A DNA stretch of 38,759 nucleotides from positions 1-38,759 of the forward strand of contig NZ_JAIQZN010000070.1 in assembly GCF_023333585.1 (NCBI RefSeq). Direction: 5' to 3'. Both the position numbers and the translations under genes were made by a program. This document shows positions 15,785-24,026 of the stretch, one piece after another. Position 1 is the first letter of the stretch. Each line of letters begins with the position of its first letter. The stretch is from Argonema antarcticum A004/B2 (GTDB taxonomy: Bacteria; Cyanobacteriota; Cyanobacteriia; Cyanobacteriales; Aerosakkonemataceae). The notes beneath the pieces are model-generated. The model saw only the letters and a list, made by a program, of their open reading frames with translations. It did no database searches and was not told the DNA's origin.

Positions 15785-16000
15785 TTACATGACGATCGAT
15801 AATTCATCAGCTACTTGGATGCGACCTTTGACCAGGGACCGAATCAGGCGATCGAGACAGCCCCGTTCTTCTTCAGTGATGGACTCATCGAGGATAGCCG
15901 CCATCATGCCATAACGGTCAGCTTTGGTGAGGCGGTGCGTGTCGGTAACAGTAGCGATTAGTTCGTTGATTGCGCCGGGGAGGAGGTTGACTGGGGACAT
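15785..16000 (-). CDS. Small hypothetical protein (71 aa)
   Basis: Reads MSPVNLLPGAINELIA, TVTDTHRLTKADRYGMMAAIL, DESITEEERGCLDRLIRSL and RGRIQ-type basic residues before VADELSIVM. It looks like a genuine compact helical protein; similar short proteins of unknown function occur in cyanobacteria (from memory, no named family). Support for being real comes from the protein-like composition and a terminator 73 bases downstream in the right orientation. No strong ribosome binding site is seen at the ATG. It overlaps the end of a less convincing minus-strand frame. Confidence 0.55.
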   Translation of the reverse strand: MSPVNLLPGAINELIATVTDTHRLTKADRYGMMAAILDESITEEERGCLDRLIRSLVKGRIQVADELSIVM

Positions 16001-16285
16001 GGGGTTGCTTTGAACTCGACATCTTTATCATCCCCTGGTTTTCTTTGAGGGCGGGTGATTCTGCTGGTGTCGGCTCAGTGATAATACCGAAAGTGATTTG
16101 TGAGCCAGAAGCAGTGTCAGATATGATCTGAATCACATACGTTGTTGAAAATTTATGAAACATTTGCCCGTTGGTCAGCAAGTTAGGTCGCTCCAAGGGA
16201 AATCCCCCTTGTATTTCCTGGTGATGATGGTTCTCTTAGTCTTTTTGGATTAAGGCGTAGCAATTCAGTCTGAGTTTTTTGTTAA
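16001..16285 (-). other. Gene-poor stretch with a weak minus-strand open frame
   Basis: A 92-codon minus-strand frame (15918-16196) reads plausibly for its first half (about YVIQIISDTASGSQITFGII) and then becomes low-quality sequence that overlaps the 71-aa gene in another frame. It could be a small gene with a frameshift or a fragment. Nothing else is recognisable here. Confidence 0.25.
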
Positions 16286-17125
16286 CTAATTACTTATAGC
16301 AGAATTTGTGTTATTTGGTGGGGTATTATCTAAACCATTTCCCAACTTTGTACCGCAATTTTTGCAAAATTTAGCGTCAGCATCGTGAACAGATAAAGTG
16401 CAAGTAGGACAAATAGTCTCAATCTGAATAGTCTCAATCTGATTAGTATCTTTAACCAGTTGCTTGATTAAATCCCCCACTTGCTTGGGAATTAGTACAA
16501 TCCCTGTAAAAATCATCATCACTGTTAAAAGGCGACCTGCTTCTGAAATTGGAGTAACATCCCCAAAACCAACAGTTGTCATCGTGACAACGGAAAAATA
16601 AAACGCATCCAAAAAAGTATTGAAACTTTCAGTATTTACAGGGTGTTCAACTTGATATATTAATCCTGAATAAACAAAGATAATCGCAAATATAGTAAAT
16701 ATTATTTTCGTCAGAATTACGCTATCTTCACTACTCAAATTACCGGGTAACTTTTGAGTTTCTATAAATCTAAACAGCCGCAAAATTCTAAATAAGCGAA
16801 AGAGCCGGATAAAGCTGATGTCTAACCATCCAGCGAAGAAAGGTAGGATAGCTATTAAATCAATTGCCGAGTAAAGACTGAACAAATATTTTAGCTTATG
16901 CTCAGCACACCAAAAACGCAATAAATACTCGAATACAAATATCAGTAATATTACCGAATCTGTTAAGTTTAACTTATCGCGTATATTTTCGGGTATTTTA
17001 TAGGTCTCGATTACAAATATTGCTGATGATAATAGCACCAAACCTGTAATAATTAAATTAACGATTCTGCCGGTTAGCGTTTCAATGTCTTCAAAGTAAA
17101 AGGAAATCTTTTGCCGTAGCAACAT
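16286..17125 (-). CDS. Voltage-gated-type ion channel (potassium channel) with C-terminal zinc ribbon
   Basis: A 279-aa six-helix cation channel. S1 to S3 span about 20-100. S4 is the arginine-rich FIRLFRLFRILRLFRF (105-120), with arginines every third residue, as in voltage sensors. S5 is about 137-157, the pore loop has the selectivity filter TTVGFGD (183-189, a potassium signature), and S6 is about 198-215. After S6 the tail carries a short repeat IETIQIETI and a four-cysteine zinc ribbon C239-X2-C242...C254-X2-C257 (CPTC...CKNCG). The ribbon is unusual for a Kv-type channel and could be a cytoplasmic regulatory or tetramer-stabilising module (inference). No operon partner. Confidence 0.88.
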   Translation of the reverse strand: MLLRQKISFYFEDIETLTGRIVNLIITGLVLLSSAIFVIETYKIPENIRDKLNLTDSVILLIFVFEYLLRFWCAEHKLKYLFSLYSAIDLIAILPFFAGWLDISFIRLFRLFRILRLFRFIETQKLPGNLSSEDSVILTKIIFTIFAIIFVYSGLIYQVEHPVNTESFNTFLDAFYFSVVTMTTVGFGDVTPISEAGRLLTVMMIFTGIVLIPKQVGDLIKQLVKDTNQIETIQIETICPTCTLSVHDADAKFCKNCGTKLGNGLDNTPPNNTNSAISN

Positions 17126-17437
17126 GGGTTAAATTTATCAATCGTTCTTTGAGAAAGCGCAGATCTAGCTAAGGATTCCTTCGTTCACCGAGCCAATTTA
17201 GCGTAAAAACTTTGCCTTGGCTGCTATGGAACAATCTCTGGCTGAGCATAATCGCGCTAAAGTACCTTAACTATAGCTATATCAACGCTTTGAGTCTCTC
17301 TATTCGGTAGCCAGAAGACTGTGGCGAGCCAGCACGCAGTGTAGCACTCAATACATACAGCAGGCTACCGTAAATACAACTACCCTAAGAAATAAAATTT
17401 CTTCCCCGTCATCTGACAAATTGAATAAACTTGGGTT
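17126..17437. other. Intergenic region between divergent channel and glycosyltransferase genes
   Basis: 312 bases containing both promoters, presumably. The only structure seen is an 8-bp inverted repeat CGGTAGCC (17305-17312) / GGCTACCG (17363-17370) around a 50-base loop. No gene, RNA or clear promoter consensus recognised. Confidence 0.4.
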
Positions 17438-18697
17438 ATGCACATCTTAATTTACTCATACAATTATCATCCAGAGCCGATCGGCATCGCCCCTCTGATG
17501 ACCGAACTGGCAGAAGGTCTGGTCAAGCGCGGTCATAAAGTCCGCGTGGTCACTGCCATGCCCAACTATCCAGAACGCCGTATTTACCCTGGATACCGAG
17601 GTAAATTTTACATGACCGAAGTGGTAAACGGCGTCATCATTCAGCGCAATTATGTTTTGATTCGCCCCAAGCCGAGTCTGCTCGATCGCGTGCTGCTGGA
17701 TGGTAGCTTTGTAGTTACGAGCTTCCTACACGCCCTCAAAGGTCAGCGACCGGATGTCATTCTGGCAACTGTGCCGCCCCTACCCGTCTGCCTGCCAGCT
17801 GCCCTTGTGGGGTGGCTTCGCGGTTGTCCGGTAGTTTTGAACGTTCAGGATATTCAACACGAAGCCGCAGTCCATCTCGATTTGCTCAAAAACAAAACAG
17901 TAATTCGCGCCTTTGAAGCGCTGGAAAAATTTGCCAACCGGACAGCAACAAAAATCAGCGTCATAGCTGATGGGTTTGTAGAAAACTTACTTGGAAAAGG
18001 CGTTCCACCTGAAAAAATAGAGCTGATTCCCAACTGGGTCGATGTCAATTTTATCCGTCCCTTACCGAAAGAAAACAATCCCTTCCGGGCAGCTAATCAA
18101 CTTCATGGTAAATTTGTCGTACTCTACTCCGGTAATATTGCGCTCACCCAAGACTTACGAAATGTTATTAAAGCAGCAGCCTTGCTGCGTCATATCCCTA
18201 AAATTGTGTTTGCGATCGTGGGTGAAAAGCAAGCCCTGGAGCGAGTTGAGTACTATTGCCAACTAGAAGGAGCCGATAACGTCAAACTCCTACCATTTCA
18301 ACCCCGCGAACAATTGCCAGAAATGCTTGCTGCCGCTGATGTGGGGTTGGTTACCCAAAAGTCTAACGTCATTGCCTTTAACCTGCCGTCGAAAATTCCT
18401 GTGCTGCTTGCTTCGGGTCGCCCGATTATCGCCTCCGTACCTGACACGGGTACGGCAGCTAAAGCAGTGCAACAAAGCGGCGGCGGTTTGGTAGTTACCC
18501 CTGAAGACCCCGAAGCCTTAGCATCTGCTATTGAAGGACTGTACAACAATCCTGACAAAGCTGAAATGCTGGGTCATCAAGGCAGACAGTATGCGGTCGA
18601 ACATTACTCGTTTGAGCAAGCCTTAAATCAGTATGAGAAACTGTTTGCATCTTTCCGCACTCAGCTAGCCTCAAAGCCAAGACCGTTGCCAAGCTAG
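17438..18697 (+). CDS. WcaI-like glycosyltransferase (GT4 family)
   Basis: A 419-aa GT-B fold glycosyltransferase, similar in pattern to colanic-acid-type WcaI, for exopolysaccharide or cell-envelope glycan synthesis. N-terminal domain: MHILIYSYNYHPEPIGIAPLM (nucleotide-sugar enzyme opening with the PEPIG motif) and VVTAMPNYPERRIYPGYRG. The middle has DVILATVPPLP and VLNVQDIQHE. The C-terminal domain has VLYSGNIALTQDLRNVIKAA, LLPFQPREQLPEMLAAADVGL and the donor-binding SKIPVLLASGRPIIAS, PEDPEALASAI segment. Length is normal. It stands alone here. The sugar donor cannot be read. Confidence 0.85.
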   Translation: MHILIYSYNYHPEPIGIAPLMTELAEGLVKRGHKVRVVTAMPNYPERRIYPGYRGKFYMTEVVNGVIIQRNYVLIRPKPSLLDRVLLDGSFVVTSFLHALKGQRPDVILATVPPLPVCLPAALVGWLRGCPVVLNVQDIQHEAAVHLDLLKNKTVIRAFEALEKFANRTATKISVIADGFVENLLGKGVPPEKIELIPNWVDVNFIRPLPKENNPFRAANQLHGKFVVLYSGNIALTQDLRNVIKAAALLRHIPKIVFAIVGEKQALERVEYYCQLEGADNVKLLPFQPREQLPEMLAAADVGLVTQKSNVIAFNLPSKIPVLLASGRPIIASVPDTGTAAKAVQQSGGGLVVTPEDPEALASAIEGLYNNPDKAEMLGHQGRQYAVEHYSFEQALNQYEKLFASFRTQLASKPRPLPS

Positions 18698-18799
18698 GAA
18701 ATGCTAAACATTCGGTTGGTAGGGTGCGTCACCTTCTCAAACTCAGAAACGATCGGATCGACAGATAAATCGATCGTAGAACTGCCTATGATGATGTAC

Positions 18800-18926
18800 T
18801 AAGCTAACACGCATCTAATTCGGATATTTCTAATCCGGCAATCAAACCTTCAATTCCTCTCCCACTCCCCCACTCCCCCACTCTCCCACTCCCGCTAAAC
18901 ATACAAATTAAATGCGTAGCAGCTTA
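18800..18926. mobile_element. 127-bp MITE, copy 1
   Basis: Starts TAAGCTAACACGCATCTAATT and ends AAATTAAATGCGTAGCAGCTTA; the ends are imperfect inverted repeats. The middle has CCCACTC tandem units. It is identical over all 127 bases to 23649-23775. The outer TA on each side is consistent with a duplicated TA target, as made by IS630/Tc1-type transposases (inference). No open frame inside. Confidence 0.8.
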
Positions 18927-18952
18927 TTTGTGCTAAGGAGTTAACTAAACTA

Positions 18953-19543
18953 ATGCGCGATCGGGTAATATCATGGTTAGCAGATCACGTTCCCGATTCC
19001 CGGCTCCAACATATTCTCAGAGTTGAGCAGATGTCGATCGAATTGGCTGGCTATCACAACCTGGATGTGACAAAAGCCGCTCAAGCTGGGTTAATGCACG
19101 ATTTGGCCAAATATTTCAAACCCCAAGTTCTGTTGGAAATGGCACGGTCAGAAGGTTTAGAACTCGATCCGGTAGATGAGGCAAATCCGCATCTTTTGCA
19201 CGCAGAAGTAAGTGCTTTAGTTGCCAGAGATCGATTTGGGGTTAAAGATGAAGAAATATTGCAGGCGATCGGGAATCATACCTTGGGCAGACCCGGTATG
19301 AGCTGGCTGAGTTGTACTGTGTTTTTAGCTGATAGTCTGGAGCCTGGACGTGGTAACTCTGGGGAGTTAGAGGCTTTGCGACAAGAAAGTCGGCAAAATC
19401 TCTACCAAGCTGTATGGGGAACTTGCGATTATTCACTCAAATATTTGATAGAAACCCATCGTTTAATTCACCCTAGAACCATACTGACTAGGAATTGGGC
19501 TATGCAAATAGCCAGCAAAAAAGTGCTTAGTGGTGTAGGATAA
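18953..19543 (+). CDS. yqeK: HD-domain diadenosine tetraphosphatase YqeK
   Basis: Predicted symmetrical bis(5'-nucleosyl)-tetraphosphatase that hydrolyses Ap4A, a stress nucleotide. The 196-aa protein has the HD-domain metal ligands: H20 (RLQHILRVEQM), H49-D50 (GLMHDLAKYF), HLLHAEVSA, GNHTLGRPGM and FLADSLEPGR, the last being the YqeK signature. It is followed 111 bases later by rsfS, the conserved YqeK-RsfS order seen in many bacteria. The ATG is preceded by AAGGAG about 12 bases away. The MITE ends 26 bases upstream and may separate the gene from its original promoter. Confidence 0.88.
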   Translation: MRDRVISWLADHVPDSRLQHILRVEQMSIELAGYHNLDVTKAAQAGLMHDLAKYFKPQVLLEMARSEGLELDPVDEANPHLLHAEVSALVARDRFGVKDEEILQAIGNHTLGRPGMSWLSCTVFLADSLEPGRGNSGELEALRQESRQNLYQAVWGTCDYSLKYLIETHRLIHPRTILTRNWAMQIASKKVLSGVG

Positions 19544-19654
19544 CGGCTGAAATTGAGCAAATCTATTTAGAATAAAGACAGTGTTGGATTGAAAAAATCG
19601 TAAAAGCTAGAAAAATTCTTTACCTTTAGAACTCGATAAGGATCGAGCCATTTA

Positions 19655-20095
19655 ATGCCTGATCACATCAAAACCGTAGATTCCGCTTACCCAACAATAT
19701 TGACAAATCCTAGTGCTGCTAACCCAGCCGGAGCGAGGGAAGATGCCAGCAGGGAACTGGCTTTCAAGATGGTGGAAGCCGCCAGCGATCGCAAAGGCGG
19801 TGATATTGTCTTACTCCGAGTGTCAGAGGTTTCGTATCTGGCAGATTATTTTGCGATCGTCACCGGCTTTTCTAGAGTGCAGGTACGGGCACTTTCCCAA
19901 GGGATTCAAGAGAAGGTAGAACGAGAGTTGCAACGTCTTCCCCTCCGAATTGAGGGACAAGCGGAGGGAAGTTGGGTACTCCTAGACTACGGGGATGCGA
20001 TCGCGCACATCTTGATACCGAGCCAGCGAGAGTTCTATAATCTGGATGCGTTTTGGGGCCACGCAGAACGGATCGATACCCAAACTCAAACTTAG
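19655..20095 (+). CDS. rsfS: Ribosome silencing factor RsfS
   Basis: Binds ribosomal protein uL14 on the 50S subunit and blocks subunit joining in starvation. The 146-aa protein carries the DUF143/Iojap core: KGGDIVLLRVSEVSYLADYFAIVTG, SRVQVRALSQGI, EGSWVLLDYGDAIAHIL and FYNLDAFWGHAERI. The first 35 residues are a poorly conserved extension. It lies between yqeK and a CGLD27 gene, all codirectional with short gaps (15 bases to the next gene), so probably one transcript. Confidence 0.92.
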   Translation: MPDHIKTVDSAYPTILTNPSAANPAGAREDASRELAFKMVEAASDRKGGDIVLLRVSEVSYLADYFAIVTGFSRVQVRALSQGIQEKVERELQRLPLRIEGQAEGSWVLLDYGDAIAHILIPSQREFYNLDAFWGHAERIDTQTQT

Positions 20096-20110
20096 GAAGT
20101 AGCCGAAGTA

Positions 20111-20632
20111 ATGCAAGAGTGGATTAGCAAAATGATGGAGTCTTCTGTTTCTGTATGCCCAGTTCCATCTGAACAGCTACCCATCAACGAGTACCAAGAA
20201 TTGAAGGATTCTTGGTACTTTAGTTGGGGCACTCTTGATTGGGGCAGTTATATCAAGAAGATGGCTTGGGTATGGGGTTGGAGTTGGTTGCTCGCAGGGC
20301 CGGTGGCATCGGCAAGTTTTGCCCCTCAGAAGGCTTTAGGCCAGTTTATCTTGTGTGGCGCGGGTCTATCTACTTTGTTGATGGGGTTAGCGATGCTGCG
20401 GCTATACTTAGGCTGGACTTATGTGCGCGATCGCTTGGTCGATACCACAGTAGTATATGAAGAGTCAGGCTGGTACGATGGGCAATGCTGGACTAAACCT
20501 CCAGAAATTCTCACTCGCGATCGGCTGATTGCGACTTATGAGATTCAACCGATTCTTGGGCGGCTGAGGCGAACCTTTGGACTGCTAGTGCTATTTCTGT
20601 GCATCGGCGGCTTCATTTGGATTCTTCTTTAG
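20111..20632 (+). CDS. CGLD27 (DUF1230) family membrane protein
   Basis: A 173-aa protein conserved in cyanobacteria, algae and plants; in Chlamydomonas, CGLD27 has been linked to iron-limited growth, with biochemistry unknown. Features: N-terminal CPVPSEQLPINEYQELKDSWYFSW, two hydrophobic helices (about 51-70 and 78-100), the conserved YVRDRLVDTTVVYEESGWYDGQ motif (about 101-122), WTKPPEILTRDRLI, and a final TM helix (about 152-172). The first ATG is used; an internal Met at 8-9 is also possible. It follows rsfS after 15 bases. Confidence 0.87.
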   Translation: MQEWISKMMESSVSVCPVPSEQLPINEYQELKDSWYFSWGTLDWGSYIKKMAWVWGWSWLLAGPVASASFAPQKALGQFILCGAGLSTLLMGLAMLRLYLGWTYVRDRLVDTTVVYEESGWYDGQCWTKPPEILTRDRLIATYEIQPILGRLRRTFGLLVLFLCIGGFIWILL

Positions 20633-20812
20633 ATCTCTGAACCATCAGAGGAATTGGGTGCCGAATCCTGAGTCGGAAGTCTTTATTCAAAACTCAAAGT
20701 TTTTTAAACAAGCTCAAGGAATTATTCGTATGCGGTGTCAACCTGGCCCCCCTTGTTCTCCCCCGCTAATTCCTAAGAGGAATATAGTGGTGGTTCCAAA
20801 GGGGAAAGACAG

Positions 20813-21766
20813 ATGACAAGGGGAAAAAGAACTCAATCAGCCGAACTAGAAGTGACGCTGCTCCGGGAAGGCATTGCTGAATCAACACATCGCGTCCAGG
20901 CGGTTGTATGTGACGATCGCGGACGCATACTATCAGTGGCAGGCAACGCCGAAACGGCGACTTTTGCCCGCTCGGCTCTCAAGCCTTTCCAAGCACTGGC
21001 TGTTACCGCGATCGGCACGCTAGAACGGTACGGTCTGACAGATAGAGATTTAGCAATTATCTGTAGTTCCCACCTGGGCAAAATTGAGCAGGTACGCCAG
21101 GTTTTTAACGTCCTTTGGCGCTGCGATATCGACCCGTCGGCACTCCAGTGTCCGATCCCGGCTGGGAAGAAAAGTCCCCTGGAATATAATTGCTCCGGCA
21201 AACACGCGGGGATGCTAGCTATCTGCCAGCAACGAAATTGGCCTCTCAATACTTATTTGCAGCGCAACCACCCGGTTCAACAGCTAATTTTGAGCAAAGT
21301 GGCCGAATTGCTGCGGATGCCAGGGGAAGAGTTTATTAACGCCCACGATGATTGCGGGGCTCCGACCTATTTTATGCAGTTGGGGCAAATGGCTTCGTTG
21401 TACGCCCAGCTGTCCTCCGGTACAAATTTGGATATGGAGCGGATTGTCCGCGCTATGACTCATCACCCAAATTTGGTGGCAGGCATTGGGGAATTTGATA
21501 CGGAACTGATGCGACAGACTCAAGGGGAACTCGTAAGTAAGGGTGGAGCCGAAGGGATTGAGTGCATTGGCAGAGTGGGCGAAGGCATGGGTCTGGCAAT
21601 TAAGGCGATCGATGGCGCTAAGCGGGCCAAATACGCGGTGGCTATTCACCTGCTCAGGCAAATGGGCTGGATTACTCCAACCGTTGCAGAATCTCTCTCT
21701 GAAACCTTTATGGCCTTGGGGAAATACAAGCGTTTAGAAGTTGTTGGAGAATTATCGCTAATTTAG
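20813..21766 (+). CDS. Asparaginase (L-asparaginase II family, pfam06089-type)
   Basis: Predicted cytoplasmic asparaginase of the thermolabile Rhizobium etli AnsA type, unrelated to the classic bacterial type I/II enzymes. In the 317-aa protein: SAELEVTLLREGIAESTHRVQAVV at the start, then FARSALKPFQALA, ICSSHLGKIEQV, LEYNCSGKHAGMLA, NAHDDCGAPTYFMQL, HHPNLVAGIGEFDTELM and EGMGLAIKAIDGAKRAKY. These are the conserved serine-lysine and cysteine-containing blocks of this family. AAAGGGGAAAG lies just before the ATG. The tRNA promoter begins at the gene's stop codon. Confidence 0.88.
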   Translation: MTRGKRTQSAELEVTLLREGIAESTHRVQAVVCDDRGRILSVAGNAETATFARSALKPFQALAVTAIGTLERYGLTDRDLAIICSSHLGKIEQVRQVFNVLWRCDIDPSALQCPIPAGKKSPLEYNCSGKHAGMLAICQQRNWPLNTYLQRNHPVQQLILSKVAELLRMPGEEFINAHDDCGAPTYFMQLGQMASLYAQLSSGTNLDMERIVRAMTHHPNLVAGIGEFDTELMRQTQGELVSKGGAEGIECIGRVGEGMGLAIKAIDGAKRAKYAVAIHLLRQMGWITPTVAESLSETFMALGKYKRLEVVGELSLI

Positions 21767-21796
21767 TTGCAAGTTTTCTAAACTTGTGTTTATACT
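21767..21796 (+). promoter_or_regulatory. Probable promoter of the initiator tRNA gene
   Basis: TTGCAA (21767-21772), 18-bp spacer, TATACT (21791-21796). It begins directly after the asparaginase stop and lies 11 bases before the mature tRNA 5' end. Confidence 0.55.
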
Positions 21797-21807
21797 AGAG
21801 AGAGCGA

Positions 21808-21884
<77 letters not shown>

Positions 21885-21901
21885 AATAGAAAATAAAAAG
21901 A

Positions 21902-21937
21902 AGCTCTGCAATATAAAATAGTTGCAGGGCTTTTTTT
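21902..21937 (+). terminator. Rho-independent terminator after tRNA-fMet
   Basis: AGCTCTGCAA (21902-21911) pairs with TTGCAGGGCT (21922-21931), one G:T pair, followed by TTTTTT. Placed 17 bases after the tRNA. Confidence 0.88.
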
Positions 21938-22027
21938 ATAGATATACAAAAAAAATTATGACCGCAAACCAAAAGGGTCTTGAGGAACAGACTTTTAGTC
22001 GCAAAGCAGAAGAGAATCTCGTTCTTA

Positions 22028-22090
22028 GTGCAAGCCCCCGACTTTCAGACGTGGGGATAATCCAAAATCCAAAATCCAAAATCCAAAATC
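22028..22090 (+). repeat. IS605-end-like hairpin plus (AAAATCC)n heptad run ahead of the GTPase
   Basis: CAAGCCCCCGACTT...ACGTGGGG (about 22029-22055) resembles the end hairpin of cyanobacterial IS200/IS605 elements. It is followed by four to five AAAATCC repeats (22058-22090). The block stays open in the frame of the downstream gene, encoding IQNPKSKIQN, but is repeat DNA. Confidence 0.65.
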
Positions 22091-22092
22091 GC

Positions 22093-23583
22093 ATGACTGG
22101 TATTTTGCGTCGTCCGATTTTGGTTGGGGGAGTGGGATTCTCATTTTTGCTCTGGCTGTGGCAGAGTTTCGACGATATGGCTGGGCAGATGGATGAAGTG
22201 GGGATGTTGGGTGCTCTAGCACTTGGAGGCTTTTGGTTATTTCGGAAAAAAGCAGCCAAAGCTACCTCTATACAACTAGATATATCGCTCTTTGAGCGAT
22301 CGACTGCCGAAAAAGCGATCGCTGCTTCAGAATTAGTCATCGCCCAAGTAGAGACAGAAGCAGCAAATGCCGAAGAAGACGCGCAATTGCGTCAGAAAGT
22401 CGCCCAAGTCACAGCAGCATTAGACCGAAAAGAGATAAGTTTGGCGGTTATTGGCGGGAAAGCAACTGGCAAAACCACTTTGATTCAAGCTTTACAGTCC
22501 AGTTGGGTTCCCCAAATTAAACAAACTATTCATTTGAAAGAGACACCGCCTTTATTTGCGGGGACAGAAACTGGTTTGGCAGCAGAGAAAGACGCTTTGG
22601 CAGTTGCTAGAGCTTCTGACTTAGTATTATTCGTCACGAATGGCGATTTGACAGAGCCAGAATTTCAAATCTTGCAGCAGCTAAAGGCAGCCAATCAGCG
22701 AATTGTGCTGGTTTTTAATAAAGAAGACCAGTATTTACCTGAAGAACGAGCGATAATATTGCAGCAGCTACAGCAGCGGATGCTCTTAATCCTGGAGACA
22801 GATGATACAGTAGCGATCGCAGTTTCTCCCAAAGCGATCAAAGTACGTCAGCACCAAACAGATGGAACAGTCCAGGAATGGTTGGAAGAGTCAGTTCCAG
22901 AAATAACTGCGCTGACAGAACGTTTAGGCCAAATTATAGCCCAGCAAAGTCAACAGTTGGTGTGGGCAACCACTTGGCGTGCAGCTATTGCTTTGAAAGC
23001 AGAAGCGAAAACGGTGCTGAATGGGGTGAGACGCGATCGCGCTTTACCTGCGATCGAGCAATATCAGTGGATAACCGCAGCGACAGCTCTTGCCAATCCT
23101 ATACCAGCACTCGACCTAGTGGCAACGGGCGCGATTAACGCCCAGCTAGTTTTAGATCTGGGTAAAATTTATCACCAAAAATTCTCCCTCGAACAAGCTC
23201 AAGATGTAGCAGGGACAATGGGTGGTTTGATGCTAAAACTGGGTTTGGTGGAGCTTTCTACCCAAGCAATCACCACTGTCCTCAAAAGCAACGCGATCAC
23301 CTTTGTCGCTGGAGGGTTAGTGCAGGGAGTCAGCGCTGCCTATTTGACTCGGTTGGCAGGTTTAAGCCTAATAGAGTATTTCCAAGAACTAGATGCGGTT
23401 ATAGCTGAAGGCGAGAACGGTTTGAAACTCGATCGCTTGCGCGAAACACTGCAAAAAGTTTTTCAGCAAAATCAAAGGATTGCTTTCTTGCAGTCTTTTG
23501 TTAAACAAGCTGTGGGGCGTCTGGTGCCAGAAGCACCTGGGCCTCAACTTACCAGTTCCGAGACAGCTGTGAGCCATTTGTGA
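22093..23583 (+). CDS. DUF697-type membrane-associated GTPase
   Basis: GTP-binding protein with a C-terminal DUF697 (YcjF-like) helical membrane region; exact role unknown. Numbered from ATG 22093 (496 aa): an N-terminal hydrophobic pair LVGGVGFSFLLWLWQS and MLGALALGGFWLF, P-loop GGKATGKTTLIQAL (121-134), SDLVLFVTNGDLTEPE (G3 region), VLVFNKED (G4), then DUF697 segments from about residue 320 (ALANPIPALDLVATGAINAQLV, YLTRLAGLSLIEYF). The frame extends upstream to 21958 or 21922, but that part is the tRNA terminator, an IS-end-like hairpin and heptad repeats. I therefore prefer 22093, although no good ribosome binding site is seen there. Confidence 0.8.
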   Translation: MTGILRRPILVGGVGFSFLLWLWQSFDDMAGQMDEVGMLGALALGGFWLFRKKAAKATSIQLDISLFERSTAEKAIAASELVIAQVETEAANAEEDAQLRQKVAQVTAALDRKEISLAVIGGKATGKTTLIQALQSSWVPQIKQTIHLKETPPLFAGTETGLAAEKDALAVARASDLVLFVTNGDLTEPEFQILQQLKAANQRIVLVFNKEDQYLPEERAIILQQLQQRMLLILETDDTVAIAVSPKAIKVRQHQTDGTVQEWLEESVPEITALTERLGQIIAQQSQQLVWATTWRAAIALKAEAKTVLNGVRRDRALPAIEQYQWITAATALANPIPALDLVATGAINAQLVLDLGKIYHQKFSLEQAQDVAGTMGGLMLKLGLVELSTQAITTVLKSNAITFVAGGLVQGVSAAYLTRLAGLSLIEYFQELDAVIAEGENGLKLDRLRETLQKVFQQNQRIAFLQSFVKQAVGRLVPEAPGPQLTSSETAVSHL

Positions 23584-23648
23584 AATATTAAGAAAGTGGA
23601 GCGAATGTCAATGAGTGAATATACTCAATTTAAGTGAGTGTGAAGTAA

Positions 23649-23775
23649 TAAGCTAACACGCATCTAATTCGGATATTTCTAATCCGGCAATCAAACCTTC
23701 AATTCCTCTCCCACTCCCCCACTCCCCCACTCTCCCACTCCCGCTAAACATACAAATTAAATGCGTAGCAGCTTA
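23649..23775. mobile_element. 127-bp MITE, copy 2
   Basis: Identical to 18800-18926. Located 66 bases after the GTPase stop. Its right-hand TA is shared with the left end of the next element (23774), so the two abut on a single TA dinucleotide. Confidence 0.8.
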
Positions 23776-23877
23776 GACCTCTTGCAAAAGTCCATTTCTT
23801 CCTTTGCGTACCTTTGCCGAAACCTTTGCGTCCAATGCGATTGAAATCACAAATTTAATACTTTTGCAAGAAGTCTA
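23774..23877. mobile_element. 104-bp MITE with TAGACYTCTTGCAAAAGT ends
   Basis: Left end TAGACCTCTTGCAAAAGT (23774-23791) and right end ACTTTTGCAAGAAGTCTA (23860-23877) are inverted repeats with one mismatch. TA at each end fits a TA target duplication. The interior has a loose repeat of CCTTTGCGT. It occupies the 5' side of a truncated DUF6932 gene. Confidence 0.75.
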
Positions 23878-24003
23878 ATGATTCGGTGAATTTGATGAAA
23901 ACGGCTATCTGCCACCAGGGATACATTGGGCGACATGGGAGGAATTTGTAGATAGATTTAGTACTACATCGCGTCGGTCACGCCTGATAAAGGGACTAAA
24001 AAT
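23878..24003 (+). pseudogene. N-terminal remnant of a DUF6932 family gene
   Basis: ATG ATT CGG at 23878 starts exactly at the end of the MITE. After one extra base the frame reads EFDENGYLPPGIHWATWEEF then VDRFSTTSRRSRLIKGLKMAL, which I recognise as the DUF6932 N-terminus (nucleotidyltransferase-like proteins). It breaks off at about 24003 and runs into sequence at the 3' end of clpB. Frameshifted near the start and truncated: a dead fragment of about 40 codons. Confidence 0.65.
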
Positions 24004-24026
24004 GGCATTGCCCACCCTACTAAAAA

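Noticed and set aside
15624-15914. Plus-strand open frame of 96 codons
   Set aside because: It overlaps the VapC remnant and lies antisense to the 71-aa minus-strand gene and its terminator. The second half is arginine/serine-rich shadow sequence.
21922-22092. N-terminal extension of the GTPase from 21922 or 21958
   Set aside because: Composed of the tRNA terminator, an IS-end-like hairpin and heptad repeats; the translated repeat peptide is not protein-like.
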